Positions 1 to 8,743 of a stretch of DNA of 64,000 nt are shown one piece after another. Made by a program: the position numbers and the translations under genes. Numbering within the stretch: the first letter of the stretch is position 1; each line of letters opens with the position of its first letter. The notes under the pieces were generated by a model. The model ran no database searches. It was not told where the DNA came from and saw only the letters and a list, made by a program, of their open reading frames with translations. Source of the stretch: Cognatishimia coralii (GTDB taxonomy: Bacteria > Pseudomonadota > Alphaproteobacteria > Rhodobacterales > Rhodobacteraceae); assembly GCF_037478305.1 (NCBI RefSeq), contig NZ_JBBGAZ010000002.1, positions 1-64,000 of the forward strand, read 5' to 3'.

Positions 1-111
1 GGTGCGCGCAACTTCACTGACATGTTCAATGCTCTGTCCGAGATTTGCGATCTCTACTCGCCACAAGAGTGCTGGAACTACTTTACGGCTGCCGGATATG
101 TCTCAAATTAA
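1..111 (+). mobile_element. IS630-family transposase, C-terminal fragment cut by the window edge
   Basis: An open frame enters from the left edge and ends with TAA at 109-111, giving 36 residues that finish in QECWNYFTAAGYVSN. A short tail of the form EICDL-(Y/F)-P-E-C-NYF-AAGY is what I know from IS630-type DDE transposases, where it follows the catalytic domain. Nothing of the DDE triad is visible here because it lies outside the window, so intactness cannot be judged. The right inverted repeat should lie in 112-291, but I could not identify it with only one end available. Family assignment is from C-terminal similarity alone. Confidence 0.6.
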
Positions 112-291
112 AGGTCGGACGCTTTAGGCGGAAACACACTGTCTCTTTTCAGACCGGCGGAACTCGGGGGAAATCGGGCAGATGTGTTGCAATTCAACAC
201 TTTGTTACGCGGGTTTTCGCCAATTTTGTTTCCATATGAGGGACAGGTTTGGTAGATTAGTTCCAAACAAAAAACACATAGCGAGGGGCCG

Positions 292-888
292 ATGAGCAGA
301 TTCTTTCGCGCACTGATCATTTTGATGGTTGTCGCCTCTTGCGGCAGTCGTGGTGACAATACGGCACCGCGTAATTTGGATAATGCCTGTTCCATCATTA
401 ACGAGCGGCCGCATTATGCGCGTGCTTTCCGCAATGCAGAGCGCCGCTGGGGCGTGCCCGCGCATGTGCAGATGGCGACGATCTACCAAGAGAGCAAGTT
501 CAAATCCCGCGCCCGCACGCCGTATCGCTATGTGCTGGGTGTTTTGCCGATGGGCCGCGCGAGTTCCGCTTACGGCTATGCGCAGGCCGTCGATGGCACT
601 TGGGATGAATACCGCCGCTCTGCAGGTCGCTGGGGCGCGAAACGGGATGATATCGGCGACGCCACGGATTTCATGGGCTGGTACATGAGCAAGTCCAAAT
701 CTGGCCTTGGTATTCCACTGAATGACGCGCGCAACCAGTACCTCGCCTACCACGAGGGCCGCACAGGCTATAAACGCGGCACCTGGCGCAACAAAGACTG
801 GCTGGTACGCATCGCCGGAGAAGTCGCCTCGCGCGCAAATATGTACGAGCGTCAGCTGGCCACCTGCCGTCGCTATCGCCGCGCTTAA
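292..888 (+). CDS. SLT-type lytic transglycosylase lipoprotein
   Basis: A 198-residue protein that probably cleaves peptidoglycan glycan strands from the periplasmic face of a membrane. Residues 1-16 form a short hydrophobic signal ending in VVAS-C, so Cys17 is a likely lipidated cysteine. The fold region has the soluble-lytic-transglycosylase signature: YQES with Glu67 as the expected acid catalyst, SAYGYAQ near residue 92, and YLAYHEG near 150. ATG follows GCGAGGGGCCG, a purine-rich ribosome site. It is convergent with lolA, overlapping by 4 bases. The protein is short for a transglycosylase and carries no extra binding domain. Substrate specificity cannot be read from the sequence. Confidence 0.8.
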   Translation: MSRFFRALIILMVVASCGSRGDNTAPRNLDNACSIINERPHYARAFRNAERRWGVPAHVQMATIYQESKFKSRARTPYRYVLGVLPMGRASSAYGYAQAVDGTWDEYRRSAGRWGAKRDDIGDATDFMGWYMSKSKSGLGIPLNDARNQYLAYHEGRTGYKRGTWRNKDWLVRIAGEVASRANMYERQLATCRRYRRA

Positions 889-1514
889 CGATTTTCCTCA
901 GGCACCAGCTCGTCGATCATTTTCGAGATGTTGAACATCTGATTGTCGATTTCAACGTCCTCGTTGAAATCATCAAGCGCGACCATCGTGTTCCCACCAT
1001 GCGCGTCAAATGTCACCCATCCCTTGAGGGTCGTGGGGTTTGAGGTAAACCGCAGCTGGATCGAGCCATGTTCCGGACGCTTTGGATCCATGGCCTCCAC
1101 GTAAGTGTGGTTGCCATCAAACCCATGGCCGACGACCATTTTCTGATCCGTCAGATCCACATTGCGTTCCAGCAACAGCCACAGTGGTGTGCGCCGCACC
1201 GGATAACGTTCTGGCGGCTGGTTGGACTTTTTGTCAAAGATCGCAAGACTGCCACCAAAGGCCATCATCAGGCCTGCGTCCGGTTCATCATACTCCAGCC
1301 GAATACGGCCAGGTCGTTTCAGCCACAAAAGCCCAGTCGAAATCGAGTTATCCCAGTTCACCTGCGTAAAACTGGTTTCCACCGATCCCAGATCATTCAG
1401 ATAGGCCGAGAGTTCCTCTAGCGAGAGCTCACGTTGCTCGCCGTCTTGAGCGAGAGTTGCAAGCGGAAGCGCCGCGAGGAGCGAGGCTGCGATAAGTAGG
1501 CTGCGTCGTTTCAT
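885..1514 (-). CDS. lolA: Outer-membrane lipoprotein carrier protein LolA
   Basis: A 209-residue periplasmic chaperone that takes mature lipoproteins from the LolCDE inner-membrane complex towards the outer membrane. Residues 1-22 are a classical signal peptide ending LATLA before QDGEQ. The mature part has the LolA pattern: an early helix (LEELSAYLNDLGSVETSFTQ), the GLLWLKRPGRIRLEYDEP strand pair and late GWVTFDAHG/NTMVALDDF strands. Length is normal for the family. It lies 81 bases after ftsK on the same strand, an order common in alphaproteobacteria, with a hairpin between that could reduce readthrough. No LolB gene is seen nearby. Confidence 0.9.
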   Translation of the reverse strand: MKRRSLLIAASLLAALPLATLAQDGEQRELSLEELSAYLNDLGSVETSFTQVNWDNSISTGLLWLKRPGRIRLEYDEPDAGLMMAFGGSLAIFDKKSNQPPERYPVRRTPLWLLLERNVDLTDQKMVVGHGFDGNHTYVEAMDPKRPEHGSIQLRFTSNPTTLKGWVTFDAHGGNTMVALDDFNEDVEIDNQMFNISKMIDELVPEENR

Positions 1515-1532
1515 ATCTCTAACCTATGCAAG

Positions 1533-1560
1533 AAAGGCGCGAGGAACACCCCGCGCCTTT
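1533..1560 (-). terminator. Hairpin between ftsK and lolA
   Basis: Arms AAAGGCGCG and CGCGCCTTT enclose a loop of about 10 bases. Read on the minus strand the hairpin is followed by TTTCTT, a weak T tract, so it may be a partial terminator or processing site after ftsK rather than a full stop. Confidence 0.5.
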
Positions 1561-1595
1561 TCAGGTTTCTGTGACTGCGGCAGGAAACCGCCGTC

Positions 1596-4448
1596 TTAAT
1601 GCTGTTCCGGCACGAGGATCTCGCGCTTGCCCACATGGTTGGCCGAGGACACCACGCCTTCGTCTTCCATCTGCTCGACCAGTCGCGCGGCCTTGTTGTA
1701 GCCGATCGCCAGTTTGCGCTGGATATAAGACGTCGAGCATTTGCGATCCTTGATCACAATGGCCACCGCCTGATCGTAAAGCGCGTCTTCACCGTTGGTG
1801 TTGCCACCAAGGCCTAGCACCGCATCGATATTGTCAGCTTTCTCTTCCGCAGGCCCATCGACCACGCCCCCGACATATTCCGGCTCACCGAAGGACTTGA
1901 GGTGGTTCACAATCTCTTCGACCTCTTCGTCGCTGACGAACGGACCATGGCAACGGGTGATCTTTGCACCACCCGCCATGTAGAGCATGTCGCCCATGCC
2001 CAAAAGTTGCTCGGCGCCCATCTCGCCCAGGATCGTGCGGCTGTCGACTTTCGACGTGACCTGGAAGGAAATCCGCGTCGGGAAGTTGGCTTTGATCGTC
2101 CCCGTAATCACGTCCACCGACGGACGCTGGGTCGCCATGATGATGTGAATACCCGAGGCTCGCGCCATCTGTGCCAGACGCTGAATGCAGGCTTCGATCT
2201 CTTTGCCCGCGACCATCATCAGGTCGGCCATCTCGTCCACGACAACCACGATATAAGGCATCTTCACCGGCTGGATCGACTCGGTTTCAAAGATCGGCTC
2301 GCCGGTCTCATCGTCAAAGCCCGTCTGAACCGTGCGCTCGAACATCTCGCCGCGTTTCAAGGCATCCTCGACCCGGCTGTTATAGCCGTCGATATTGCGC
2401 ACGCCCATCTTGGACATCTTGCGATAGCGATCTTCCATCTCGCCCACGGTCCACTTCAGCGCCACAACCGCCTTTTTCGGGTCGGTCACAACGGGGGACA
2501 GAAGATGCGGGATGCCGTCATAAACCGAGAGTTCCAGCATCTTTGGATCGATCATGATCATCCGGCATTCTTCCGGTGTCAGCTTGTAAAGCAGCGACAG
2601 GATCATCGTGTTGATCGCCACAGACTTACCAGAGCCGGTCGTACCCGCGATCAGCAGGTGAGGCATCTTAGCGAGGTTGGCCACAACCGGATCGCCGCCG
2701 ATGTCCTTACCCAAGGCCAGAGGCAGCTTGCGATTGCCTGCTTCATACTCGCGGCTGGATAGGATCTCGCGGAACGCCACCATCTCGCGTTTGTCGTTTG
2801 GCAGTTCGATCCCGATCACAGATCGTCCTGGCACGGTAGACACACGCGCTGACAAGGCAGCCATAGAACGCGCGATGTCATCGGCCAACCCGATCACACG
2901 GCTCGCTTTCAAACCCGGCGCGGGTTCGAGTTCATACATGGTCACAACCGGACCCGGACGCACCGAGACGATCTCACCCTTGACGCCATAGTCGTCCAGA
3001 ACGGTTTCCAGCATACGCGCGTTTTCCTCGAGCGCTTCGTCGCTGAGGTGGTGACGCTCGATTGTGTCAGGGCTGGTCAACAGGGACAAAGGCGGCAGCT
3101 CGTAGGCCTGCGCGTTGTCTTCAAACGCCAGTTGCGGCTGGGCTTCGGCCTTGGCACGCGCCGAAGGTTTCGTAGCCTTGCGGGTGTGTTGCACGACCTT
3201 CTTTGGTTCGCTAACCGGAACCTGCGGCGCTGTACGTTGCACAGGGATATGCGGCACGGCGGGTTCGATCTCTTCAACCAGCGGCTCCTCTTCAACCGGT
3301 GCCATTGGGATGTCCAACGTTGGCTCTGGCGGAACCATCGCTTTCGCAGTCAGCGGAGGCTCTGCACGGAAGCCAGCCTCAGCCGCTGGCGTCATAACGA
3401 CTTGCTCTTGCTGTGGCGCAGGCGCTGCGGCCTGACGGGCCATATCCAGATCCTGCGCATAGACCGGCTGGCGATTGCGCAGGCGGGATTTCACCACATC
3501 CGCGATCTTTTCTTTGATGCGATCTTCACCCGGCAGGGCCTCGACATGTGCCACCGGAGTGGCCTCGACGAGCTCAGGTTCTGGCATCTCCTCAGGCATT
3601 GGTTCGGGCCGTTTCACAAGGCCAGGCACGCGCGCCAATAGGCTCGGACGTTCTTCTTCGATATAAGGCTCTTCGTCTTCATAGACGACCTCATCACCGA
3701 CGGCCTCAGCCCATCCGTTCTGCTGCATCGCAGCCGCATGTGCTTCGCGTCGATCCTGACGGCGCGCCTGCACCGCGTGCGCCGCCGCGACCGCACCATG
3801 CGCGCCACGACCCAAGGCGGTCATCAATGTCGCATAGCTCATAATGACGCCAACGATCAGGAACTTCGTGCCCCAGCGCAGTTCAGGACCCGTCACGCCC
3901 ATGACGAACAACAAGAGGAACAGGGCTGCAATGCCAAAGATCACGGACATGAGTTTCAGACCAATCGCAGCGCTCATCGGTAGGAAATTCAGAACGGCAC
4001 CCAGAATGGTATCGCCAAAGAGGCCTCCCAGTCCAAAGGCATGGGTCCACCCCGCGCCCGGCACGAGAGTCGCCGCATAAACAGAGGCCACAGCAATCGC
4101 GATGGGTGCGAAAATCACACGGCTGAGTGCCTGATCTTCACCGATATGAAAGGCAAAGCGCATGCCCCAGGCTATTGCGATCAGCGCAATCCCCCAGCTG
4201 CCGCCGCCAATGATCATAAAGAGAGGTGCCGCCAGCGATGCGCCAAAACGGCCCAAGAGGTTCTGAACCGGCGCGTCCGTCGCGCTCATCCAGTTGGGGT
4301 CATCCGGCGTGTAGGACCCGATCATCCCCGCCGCCAAAAGCCCAACAACAACCAGAGCGATCCCGATCAGCTCTTTGCCGCGCCGTTCAATCGCCGCCTG
4401 CATATCGCTGTCAAACAGTGGATCCCGACCTCGTGCCTGATACGCCAT
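1596..4448 (-). CDS. ftsK: DNA translocase FtsK
   Basis: A 950-residue septal DNA pump that moves chromosome termini through the closing septum and activates dimer resolution. About four membrane segments fill residues 20-215. A Pro/Glu-rich linker runs to about 480. A RecA-like motor follows with Walker A GTTGSGKS near 601 and Walker B VVVVDEMADLM near 733. The last 70 residues form the winged-helix gamma domain (CSTSYIQRKLAIGYNKAA). I start at the ATG at 4448, with GAGGG five bases upstream; a TTG at 4460 in frame would overlap the dapC stop and is less likely. Only 8 bases separate it from dapC, so the two are probably co-transcribed. The linker is moderately long but not exceptional. Confidence 0.95.
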   Translation of the reverse strand: MAYQARGRDPLFDSDMQAAIERRGKELIGIALVVVGLLAAGMIGSYTPDDPNWMSATDAPVQNLLGRFGASLAAPLFMIIGGGSWGIALIAIAWGMRFAFHIGEDQALSRVIFAPIAIAVASVYAATLVPGAGWTHAFGLGGLFGDTILGAVLNFLPMSAAIGLKLMSVIFGIAALFLLLFVMGVTGPELRWGTKFLIVGVIMSYATLMTALGRGAHGAVAAAHAVQARRQDRREAHAAAMQQNGWAEAVGDEVVYEDEEPYIEEERPSLLARVPGLVKRPEPMPEEMPEPELVEATPVAHVEALPGEDRIKEKIADVVKSRLRNRQPVYAQDLDMARQAAAPAPQQEQVVMTPAAEAGFRAEPPLTAKAMVPPEPTLDIPMAPVEEEPLVEEIEPAVPHIPVQRTAPQVPVSEPKKVVQHTRKATKPSARAKAEAQPQLAFEDNAQAYELPPLSLLTSPDTIERHHLSDEALEENARMLETVLDDYGVKGEIVSVRPGPVVTMYELEPAPGLKASRVIGLADDIARSMAALSARVSTVPGRSVIGIELPNDKREMVAFREILSSREYEAGNRKLPLALGKDIGGDPVVANLAKMPHLLIAGTTGSGKSVAINTMILSLLYKLTPEECRMIMIDPKMLELSVYDGIPHLLSPVVTDPKKAVVALKWTVGEMEDRYRKMSKMGVRNIDGYNSRVEDALKRGEMFERTVQTGFDDETGEPIFETESIQPVKMPYIVVVVDEMADLMMVAGKEIEACIQRLAQMARASGIHIIMATQRPSVDVITGTIKANFPTRISFQVTSKVDSRTILGEMGAEQLLGMGDMLYMAGGAKITRCHGPFVSDEEVEEIVNHLKSFGEPEYVGGVVDGPAEEKADNIDAVLGLGGNTNGEDALYDQAVAIVIKDRKCSTSYIQRKLAIGYNKAARLVEQMEDEGVVSSANHVGKREILVPEQH

Positions 4449-4456
4449 CTTTACCC

Positions 4457-5647
4457 TCAATCTTCTTTATAAAGACAGTCCCGCAGCGTTCTCAGCGCGG
4501 CTTCGACGTCTTTTATTGGGGCCACCAAAGCGACCCTTATATAGGTTTTGCCGGGGTTCTCCCCGTTCACGTCCCGGCTCAGATACGCGCCCGGAAGCAC
4601 GCGGATGCCGGTCTCTTTCCACAGCTTTAGGGCCGCGGCTTCGCCGTCTTCGACGGGCAACCAGAGGAAAAATCCTGCCTGAGGGCTTAGATAGCCTGGC
4701 AGCCCCTGGAAAATTTGATCTGCGATGTCGAATTTCTCCGCGTACAGACGGCGGTTTTCTTCGACATGGGCTTCGTCTGCCCAGACCTTCTCTGCGACGC
4801 GCTGCAACGGCAGGGGCAGAGGCGCACCCGAATAGGCGCGCAGTTGTTTGATACGTTTGATGCTCTCGGGGCCACCGGCCACAAAGCCCGACCGCAGACC
4901 CGGCAGGTTGCTGCGTTTGGACAGCGAGTGGAAAATCAGAACCCGTTCGGGGTCTGCGCCCATGTCTTTGGCGACCTCAAGCGCGCCTTTAGGTGGCGTG
5001 TCGCGATAAATCTCGGAATAGCATTCATCCGCAAAGATCTGGAAATCATGCTTTTCGGCCAGAGCGATCAGATCGCTCAGATAGGCTTCGCTCGCGACCG
5101 CACCCTGCGGGTTGGAGGGCGAACAAATGTAAGCAATCGCTGTGCGGTCGAGCACCTCGGCGGGCAGGCTCGCATAATCCGGCAGAAACCCGTTTTCAGC
5201 AGGCGCTGGCACAAATTCGATATCCGCACCAACAGAGATCCCTGCGATCATATAGACCTGATAAAACGGGTTCGGCGTCAGAATGACGGGCTTCGCGCCA
5301 TTCTTGGTTTCAGGACACAGCGCCATCGCCGCGTTGTACAACCCTTCACGCGTGCCGTTCAGCACCATGATTTGACTGTTCGGATCAACCTTCACGGAAA
5401 ACCGACGATCAATCCAATCGGCAATCGAGGTCAAAAGCTCGGGCGAGCCGTCATTGGGCGGGTATTTGTTGAAGCCAGCCATGTTCTCGGCCAGCACGTC
5501 TTTGATCCAATCAGGGAAGGCGTGTTTGGGTTCGCCGATTGTCATATGGACAATGGGACCCCCAGGTTCATGGGAATCCAATAGGGCGCGCAGACGCGGG
5601 AACGCATAAGCCGGAAGGTTCGAAAACCGCTCGGGAAACATATTCAA
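4457..5647 (-). CDS. dapC: Class I/II aminotransferase, probable N-succinyldiaminopimelate aminotransferase
   Basis: A 396-residue fold-type I PLP enzyme. The schiff-base lysine is Lys244 in FHSLSKRSNLPG; SNPQG (178-182) and DECYSEIY (207-214) are the usual cofactor-contact motifs. The N-terminus (AYAFPRLRALL then IGEPKHAFPDW) matches the DapC subgroup, which transaminates succinyl-amino-ketopimelate in the lysine/meso-DAP pathway that feeds peptidoglycan. Other class I aminotransferases (aspartate, LL-DAP) share the fold, so the substrate is an inference. Two possible starts (MNM) are 6 bases apart. It leads the dapC-ftsK-lolA run. Confidence 0.8.
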   Translation of the reverse strand: MNMFPERFSNLPAYAFPRLRALLDSHEPGGPIVHMTIGEPKHAFPDWIKDVLAENMAGFNKYPPNDGSPELLTSIADWIDRRFSVKVDPNSQIMVLNGTREGLYNAAMALCPETKNGAKPVILTPNPFYQVYMIAGISVGADIEFVPAPAENGFLPDYASLPAEVLDRTAIAYICSPSNPQGAVASEAYLSDLIALAEKHDFQIFADECYSEIYRDTPPKGALEVAKDMGADPERVLIFHSLSKRSNLPGLRSGFVAGGPESIKRIKQLRAYSGAPLPLPLQRVAEKVWADEAHVEENRRLYAEKFDIADQIFQGLPGYLSPQAGFFLWLPVEDGEAAALKLWKETGIRVLPGAYLSRDVNGENPGKTYIRVALVAPIKDVEAALRTLRDCLYKED

Positions 5648-5758
5648 ACTGCCTCGTTTTCGGGATCATTTTCGCCCCGTTGCAGTCAATCTACCGAATT
5701 TTGCCTCTCAGGTCCAGAAAAACAACGCGACTCCAAACGGTTGTGGCATGCGCGCCAA

Positions 5759-5897
5759 CCGCGCCAAAGCTGACCCGCGAGGGAGCGGCTGGGACGTGGC
5801 TTTGTCCATTTTTCGGTGCAAAGGGCATCTGTGCAGGCTGCCTTGCGAAACAGAGGCCTAAAAGCTGCCCCATGGGGGTGGGTCAGCTTTGGCGCGG
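5759..5897. repeat. Perfect 18-bp inverted repeat spanning 139 bp
   Basis: The arm CCGCGCCAAAGCTGACCC at 5759-5776 returns as its exact reverse complement at 5880-5897. The 103 bases between the arms have no long open frame and no second obvious helix. It sits between the end of the amidase gene and the start of dapC, both leftward. No flanking target duplication or T tract was found on either side. It could be a small non-autonomous mobile element, a long-stem RNA, or a processing/termination structure. Confidence 0.7.
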
Positions 5898-5925
5898 CGG
5901 CCTGTCGGCCTTGAGACCGCGCTGA

Positions 5926-7263
5926 TTATTTTGCCGCGGTAAGTGCCTGTTCTGCGGCGGCGGTCACCCTCAGCAAACGCTCTTCCTCAAACGGAGCTCC
6001 AAGGAACATGATCCCGCAGCTTGGAACGCCTGTCGGCAATGTCACTCCACAGAGCCCCATAAGGTTTCCAATCCGCGTATTTCGCAGCGCCATCAGGTTT
6101 TCCTGCACGTAGTAATCTTTGTCGGTCTCAAGCCGATGCACCTCGGGTGGCAGGATCGGAGACGTCGGACAGATCACCGCATCAAATCCGGCCGTGCGAC
6201 TGTGCCAGACCTCGCGGATGGCGTTCAACTCATCCCATGCGCTCACATAATCAGCGCCCGAAAACTGCCCACCGGCACGGAACCGGTCGCGAATTTCCGC
6301 GAACATAGCATCCGGATTGGCCTCGATTGCGTCCCGCCAAAGCCCATACGCCTCTGTGGTAAACAAGACGCCCGACAACGCCATAGCGCGTTCGAGTTCA
6401 GGCACTTCGATATGCACCACGCTCGCCCCTGCATCCCGCAGGACATCTACGGCATATTCAAACCCGCGCGCCGGGCCATCGCGCAAGTCCTCCATGCCAA
6501 CCGTGTCGATGATCGCAAACCGCCGCCCTTTCAGGCTGGCATTGCGCAGGTCCGCCGGAACGCCACCTTCAAGCATGGCCAAAGCCAGAGCTGCGTCTTC
6601 GACCGTGCGGCAAAGAGGACCGATCGTGTCGAATTTTTTGCACAGCGGCACAGTGCCAGTGTCATCCAACCGCCCCCAAGTCGTCTTGAGCCCCACCAGA
6701 TCATTCCAAGCCGACGGAATCCGCACCGACCCTCCGGTGTCAGACCCAATCGCCATAGGCGCGAGGTCAAAGGCCACAGAAGCCGCCGCACCTGACGACG
6801 ACCCCCCGGGCACGGCGTTTTTGTTATTGATACAAGGCGGAGTCGCGGTGATGGGATTGTACCCAAGTCCCGAAAACGCCAGCTCGGACATATGCGTCTT
6901 GCCCAGACACACAAGGCCCAGAGACGTCGCCGTCTGCAACACCTTGGCGTCCACGGTCGGCACGCGATCTTTCAACAAAGCCGATCCGGACTCGGTCGCA
7001 ACGCCCTCGGTATCAAACAGATCTTTCCAACTGACAGGCACCCCATCCAGCGGCGACAGCCGTTCCCCTGCCCGCGCCCGCTCCGCAGCTGCTTCGGCCT
7101 CGGCCATCGCGCGATCATAGGTCACGCGCGCATAGATCCGATCCTTGTGGTCACTGCTGTCAATCGCCCCCAAAAACGCCTGCGCCAGCGCCACCGGATC
7201 AATCGCCCCGTCGCCAATTTCACGCCCCAACTGCGCAGCACTCATCTTGAGCCACTCAAACAT
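5926..7263 (-). CDS. Amidase-signature family hydrolase
   Basis: A 445-residue amidase-signature enzyme that hydrolyses a C-N bond, cytoplasmic because no signal peptide is seen. The Ser-cisSer-Lys triad is present: Lys80 in PVSWKDLF, Ser155/156 in PGGSSSGAA, and nucleophile Ser179 in GSDTGGSVRIP. I start at the ATG at 7263 (MFEWLKMSAAQ), where GAGGGG lies six bases upstream; longer in-frame starts would reach the divergent flavoprotein gene and have no ribosome site. GatA of the tRNA amidotransferase shares the fold, but no gatB or gatC is adjacent, so a stand-alone amidase is more likely. Substrate unknown. Confidence 0.85.
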   Translation of the reverse strand: MFEWLKMSAAQLGREIGDGAIDPVALAQAFLGAIDSSDHKDRIYARVTYDRAMAEAEAAAERARAGERLSPLDGVPVSWKDLFDTEGVATESGSALLKDRVPTVDAKVLQTATSLGLVCLGKTHMSELAFSGLGYNPITATPPCINNKNAVPGGSSSGAAASVAFDLAPMAIGSDTGGSVRIPSAWNDLVGLKTTWGRLDDTGTVPLCKKFDTIGPLCRTVEDAALALAMLEGGVPADLRNASLKGRRFAIIDTVGMEDLRDGPARGFEYAVDVLRDAGASVVHIEVPELERAMALSGVLFTTEAYGLWRDAIEANPDAMFAEIRDRFRAGGQFSGADYVSAWDELNAIREVWHSRTAGFDAVICPTSPILPPEVHRLETDKDYYVQENLMALRNTRIGNLMGLCGVTLPTGVPSCGIMFLGAPFEEERLLRVTAAAEQALTAAK

Positions 7264-7346
7264 GCCCATCCCCTCGGAAATTTTCTGAACGGTAGCGGCC
7301 CAAAGGCGCATGGACAATCCCGAAGTGAGACGCATATTGAGAAGCA

Positions 7347-8561
7347 ATGACGCATGATTTCGATATCCTCATCGCTGGTGGAGGCCTAAACGGCCCTGCC
7401 CTCGCCCTCGGCCTTGCCCAAGCTGGGTTTTCTGTGGCCATCGTGGATGCACGGCCCCAAACGGCGCGTGCTTCGGATAATTTCGACGGGCGTGGCTATG
7501 CGCTGGCTTTGGCCTCAAAACGCCTGCTGAATGCCATCGGTGTTTGGGACAGCGTCGCGGCGGATACACAGCCCATGCTTGATATCAAAGTCAGCGACGG
7601 GCGCGCAGGCGAAGGCCCCTCGCCATTCTTTCTGCATTTTGATCACAATGAAATCGAAGAAGGCCCTATGGGCTTTATGTGCGAAGACCGCTTCCTCTAT
7701 CGCGCCTTTCAGACGGCTTTGGCGAAGGCAGACGGGATCACTCAGATCAACGAAGATTCGGTCTTTGATCAAGAGACTACGGCAGTCGGCGTTCAGGTCA
7801 CATTGGCCTCTGGCAAAACACTTTCGGCGAAATTGCTTGTTGGATGTGATGGCAAACAAAGTAGTGTTGCCATGCGCGCGGGCATAAAACGCACCGGATG
7901 GGCCTATGGCCAAACAGCTCTGGTCTGCGCGATCCAGCACGAACTGCCCCACAACGGCGTCGCACATCAATTCTTTATGCCGCCCGGCCCTCTGGCGATC
8001 CTGCCTTTGCCTGGCAACCGCAGCTCGATCGTCTGGTCGGAAACCGCTGAAAACGCAGCCGCCATCCATGCGCTCAGCGACGAGGATTACCTCGCGGTCC
8101 TGCGGCCTCGTTTTGGCGATTTCCTCGGAGAAATTTCCCTTGCGGGCGCGCGGTTCACCTATCCGCTGGGCTTGAGTGTGGCCAATGATTTCGTCGCCCC
8201 CCGCGTGGCCTTGGTCGGAGACGCGGCCCACGGGTTACACCCCATCGCAGGTCAGGGCCTCAACGCAGGTCTGCGCGATGTCGCGGCTTTGGTCGAGGTC
8301 CTAAGCGACGCCAAGTCCCGAGGCGAGGACTTTGCGGCGATTGACGTTTTGGAGCGTTATCAACAGTGGCGACGGTTCGACACATCGACCCTTGTGGCCG
8401 CGACCGACCTCACGAACAAGCTGTTTTCAAACGACAATCCATTGCTGCGCATGGGTCGTGATATCGGAATGGGGGTCGTGAACGCAATCCCCGGCCTACG
8501 TCGCACTTTCATTCGCGAAGCTGCAGGCCTCACCGGAGACCTGCCACGTCTGATGCGTTAA
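7347..8561 (+). CDS. UbiH/COQ6-family FAD-dependent monooxygenase
   Basis: A 404-residue flavoprotein hydroxylase, probably acting on the ubiquinone ring. The N-terminus has the dinucleotide motif IAGGGLNGPALALGLAQAG, then the DG motif LLVGCDGKQSSVAMRAG near residue 170, and the GD motif VALVGDAAHGLHPIAGQG near 287, which is the UbiH/UbiF/VisC/COQ6 signature. Which ring position it oxidises cannot be told from this gene alone, and no other ubi gene is next to it. It is divergent from the amidase with an 83-base gap and convergent (4-base overlap) with the Trm112-like gene. Confidence 0.88.
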   Translation: MTHDFDILIAGGGLNGPALALGLAQAGFSVAIVDARPQTARASDNFDGRGYALALASKRLLNAIGVWDSVAADTQPMLDIKVSDGRAGEGPSPFFLHFDHNEIEEGPMGFMCEDRFLYRAFQTALAKADGITQINEDSVFDQETTAVGVQVTLASGKTLSAKLLVGCDGKQSSVAMRAGIKRTGWAYGQTALVCAIQHELPHNGVAHQFFMPPGPLAILPLPGNRSSIVWSETAENAAAIHALSDEDYLAVLRPRFGDFLGEISLAGARFTYPLGLSVANDFVAPRVALVGDAAHGLHPIAGQGLNAGLRDVAALVEVLSDAKSRGEDFAAIDVLERYQQWRRFDTSTLVAATDLTNKLFSNDNPLLRMGRDIGMGVVNAIPGLRRTFIREAAGLTGDLPRLMR

Positions 8562-8743
8562 TCGTCCAACTCGCGCGCTTCGCCGACCAACATAATCGGA
8601 ATGCCATTGCGGATCGGAAAGGCCAGACCCGCTTTGCGCGACACCAATTCCTGCGCCTCGGCATCATATTCCAAGGTGCTTTGCGTGCGCGGGCAGATCA
8701 AAGCCTCTAGCATATGCGGGTCAAAAGACGGCGTGTCGCTCAT
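8558..8743 (-). CDS. Trm112-family small protein
   Basis: A 61-residue protein with the Trm112/YcaR pattern: MLEALICPRTQSTLEY, then LAFPIRNGIPIMLVGEAREL. Trm112-like proteins activate methyltransferases in eukaryotes and archaea; the bacterial role is less clear. Only one cysteine (Cys17) remains of the usual zinc ligands, so metal binding is unlikely. Its start overlaps the stop of the LON-domain gene by 4 bases, so the two are probably translationally coupled. Confidence 0.85.
   Translation of the reverse strand: MSDTPSFDPHMLEALICPRTQSTLEYDAEAQELVSRKAGLAFPIRNGIPIMLVGEARELDD

Noticed and set aside
4715..5584. 289-residue plus-strand frame opposite dapC
   Set aside because: The aminotransferase frame has all PLP motifs; the reverse frame has none.
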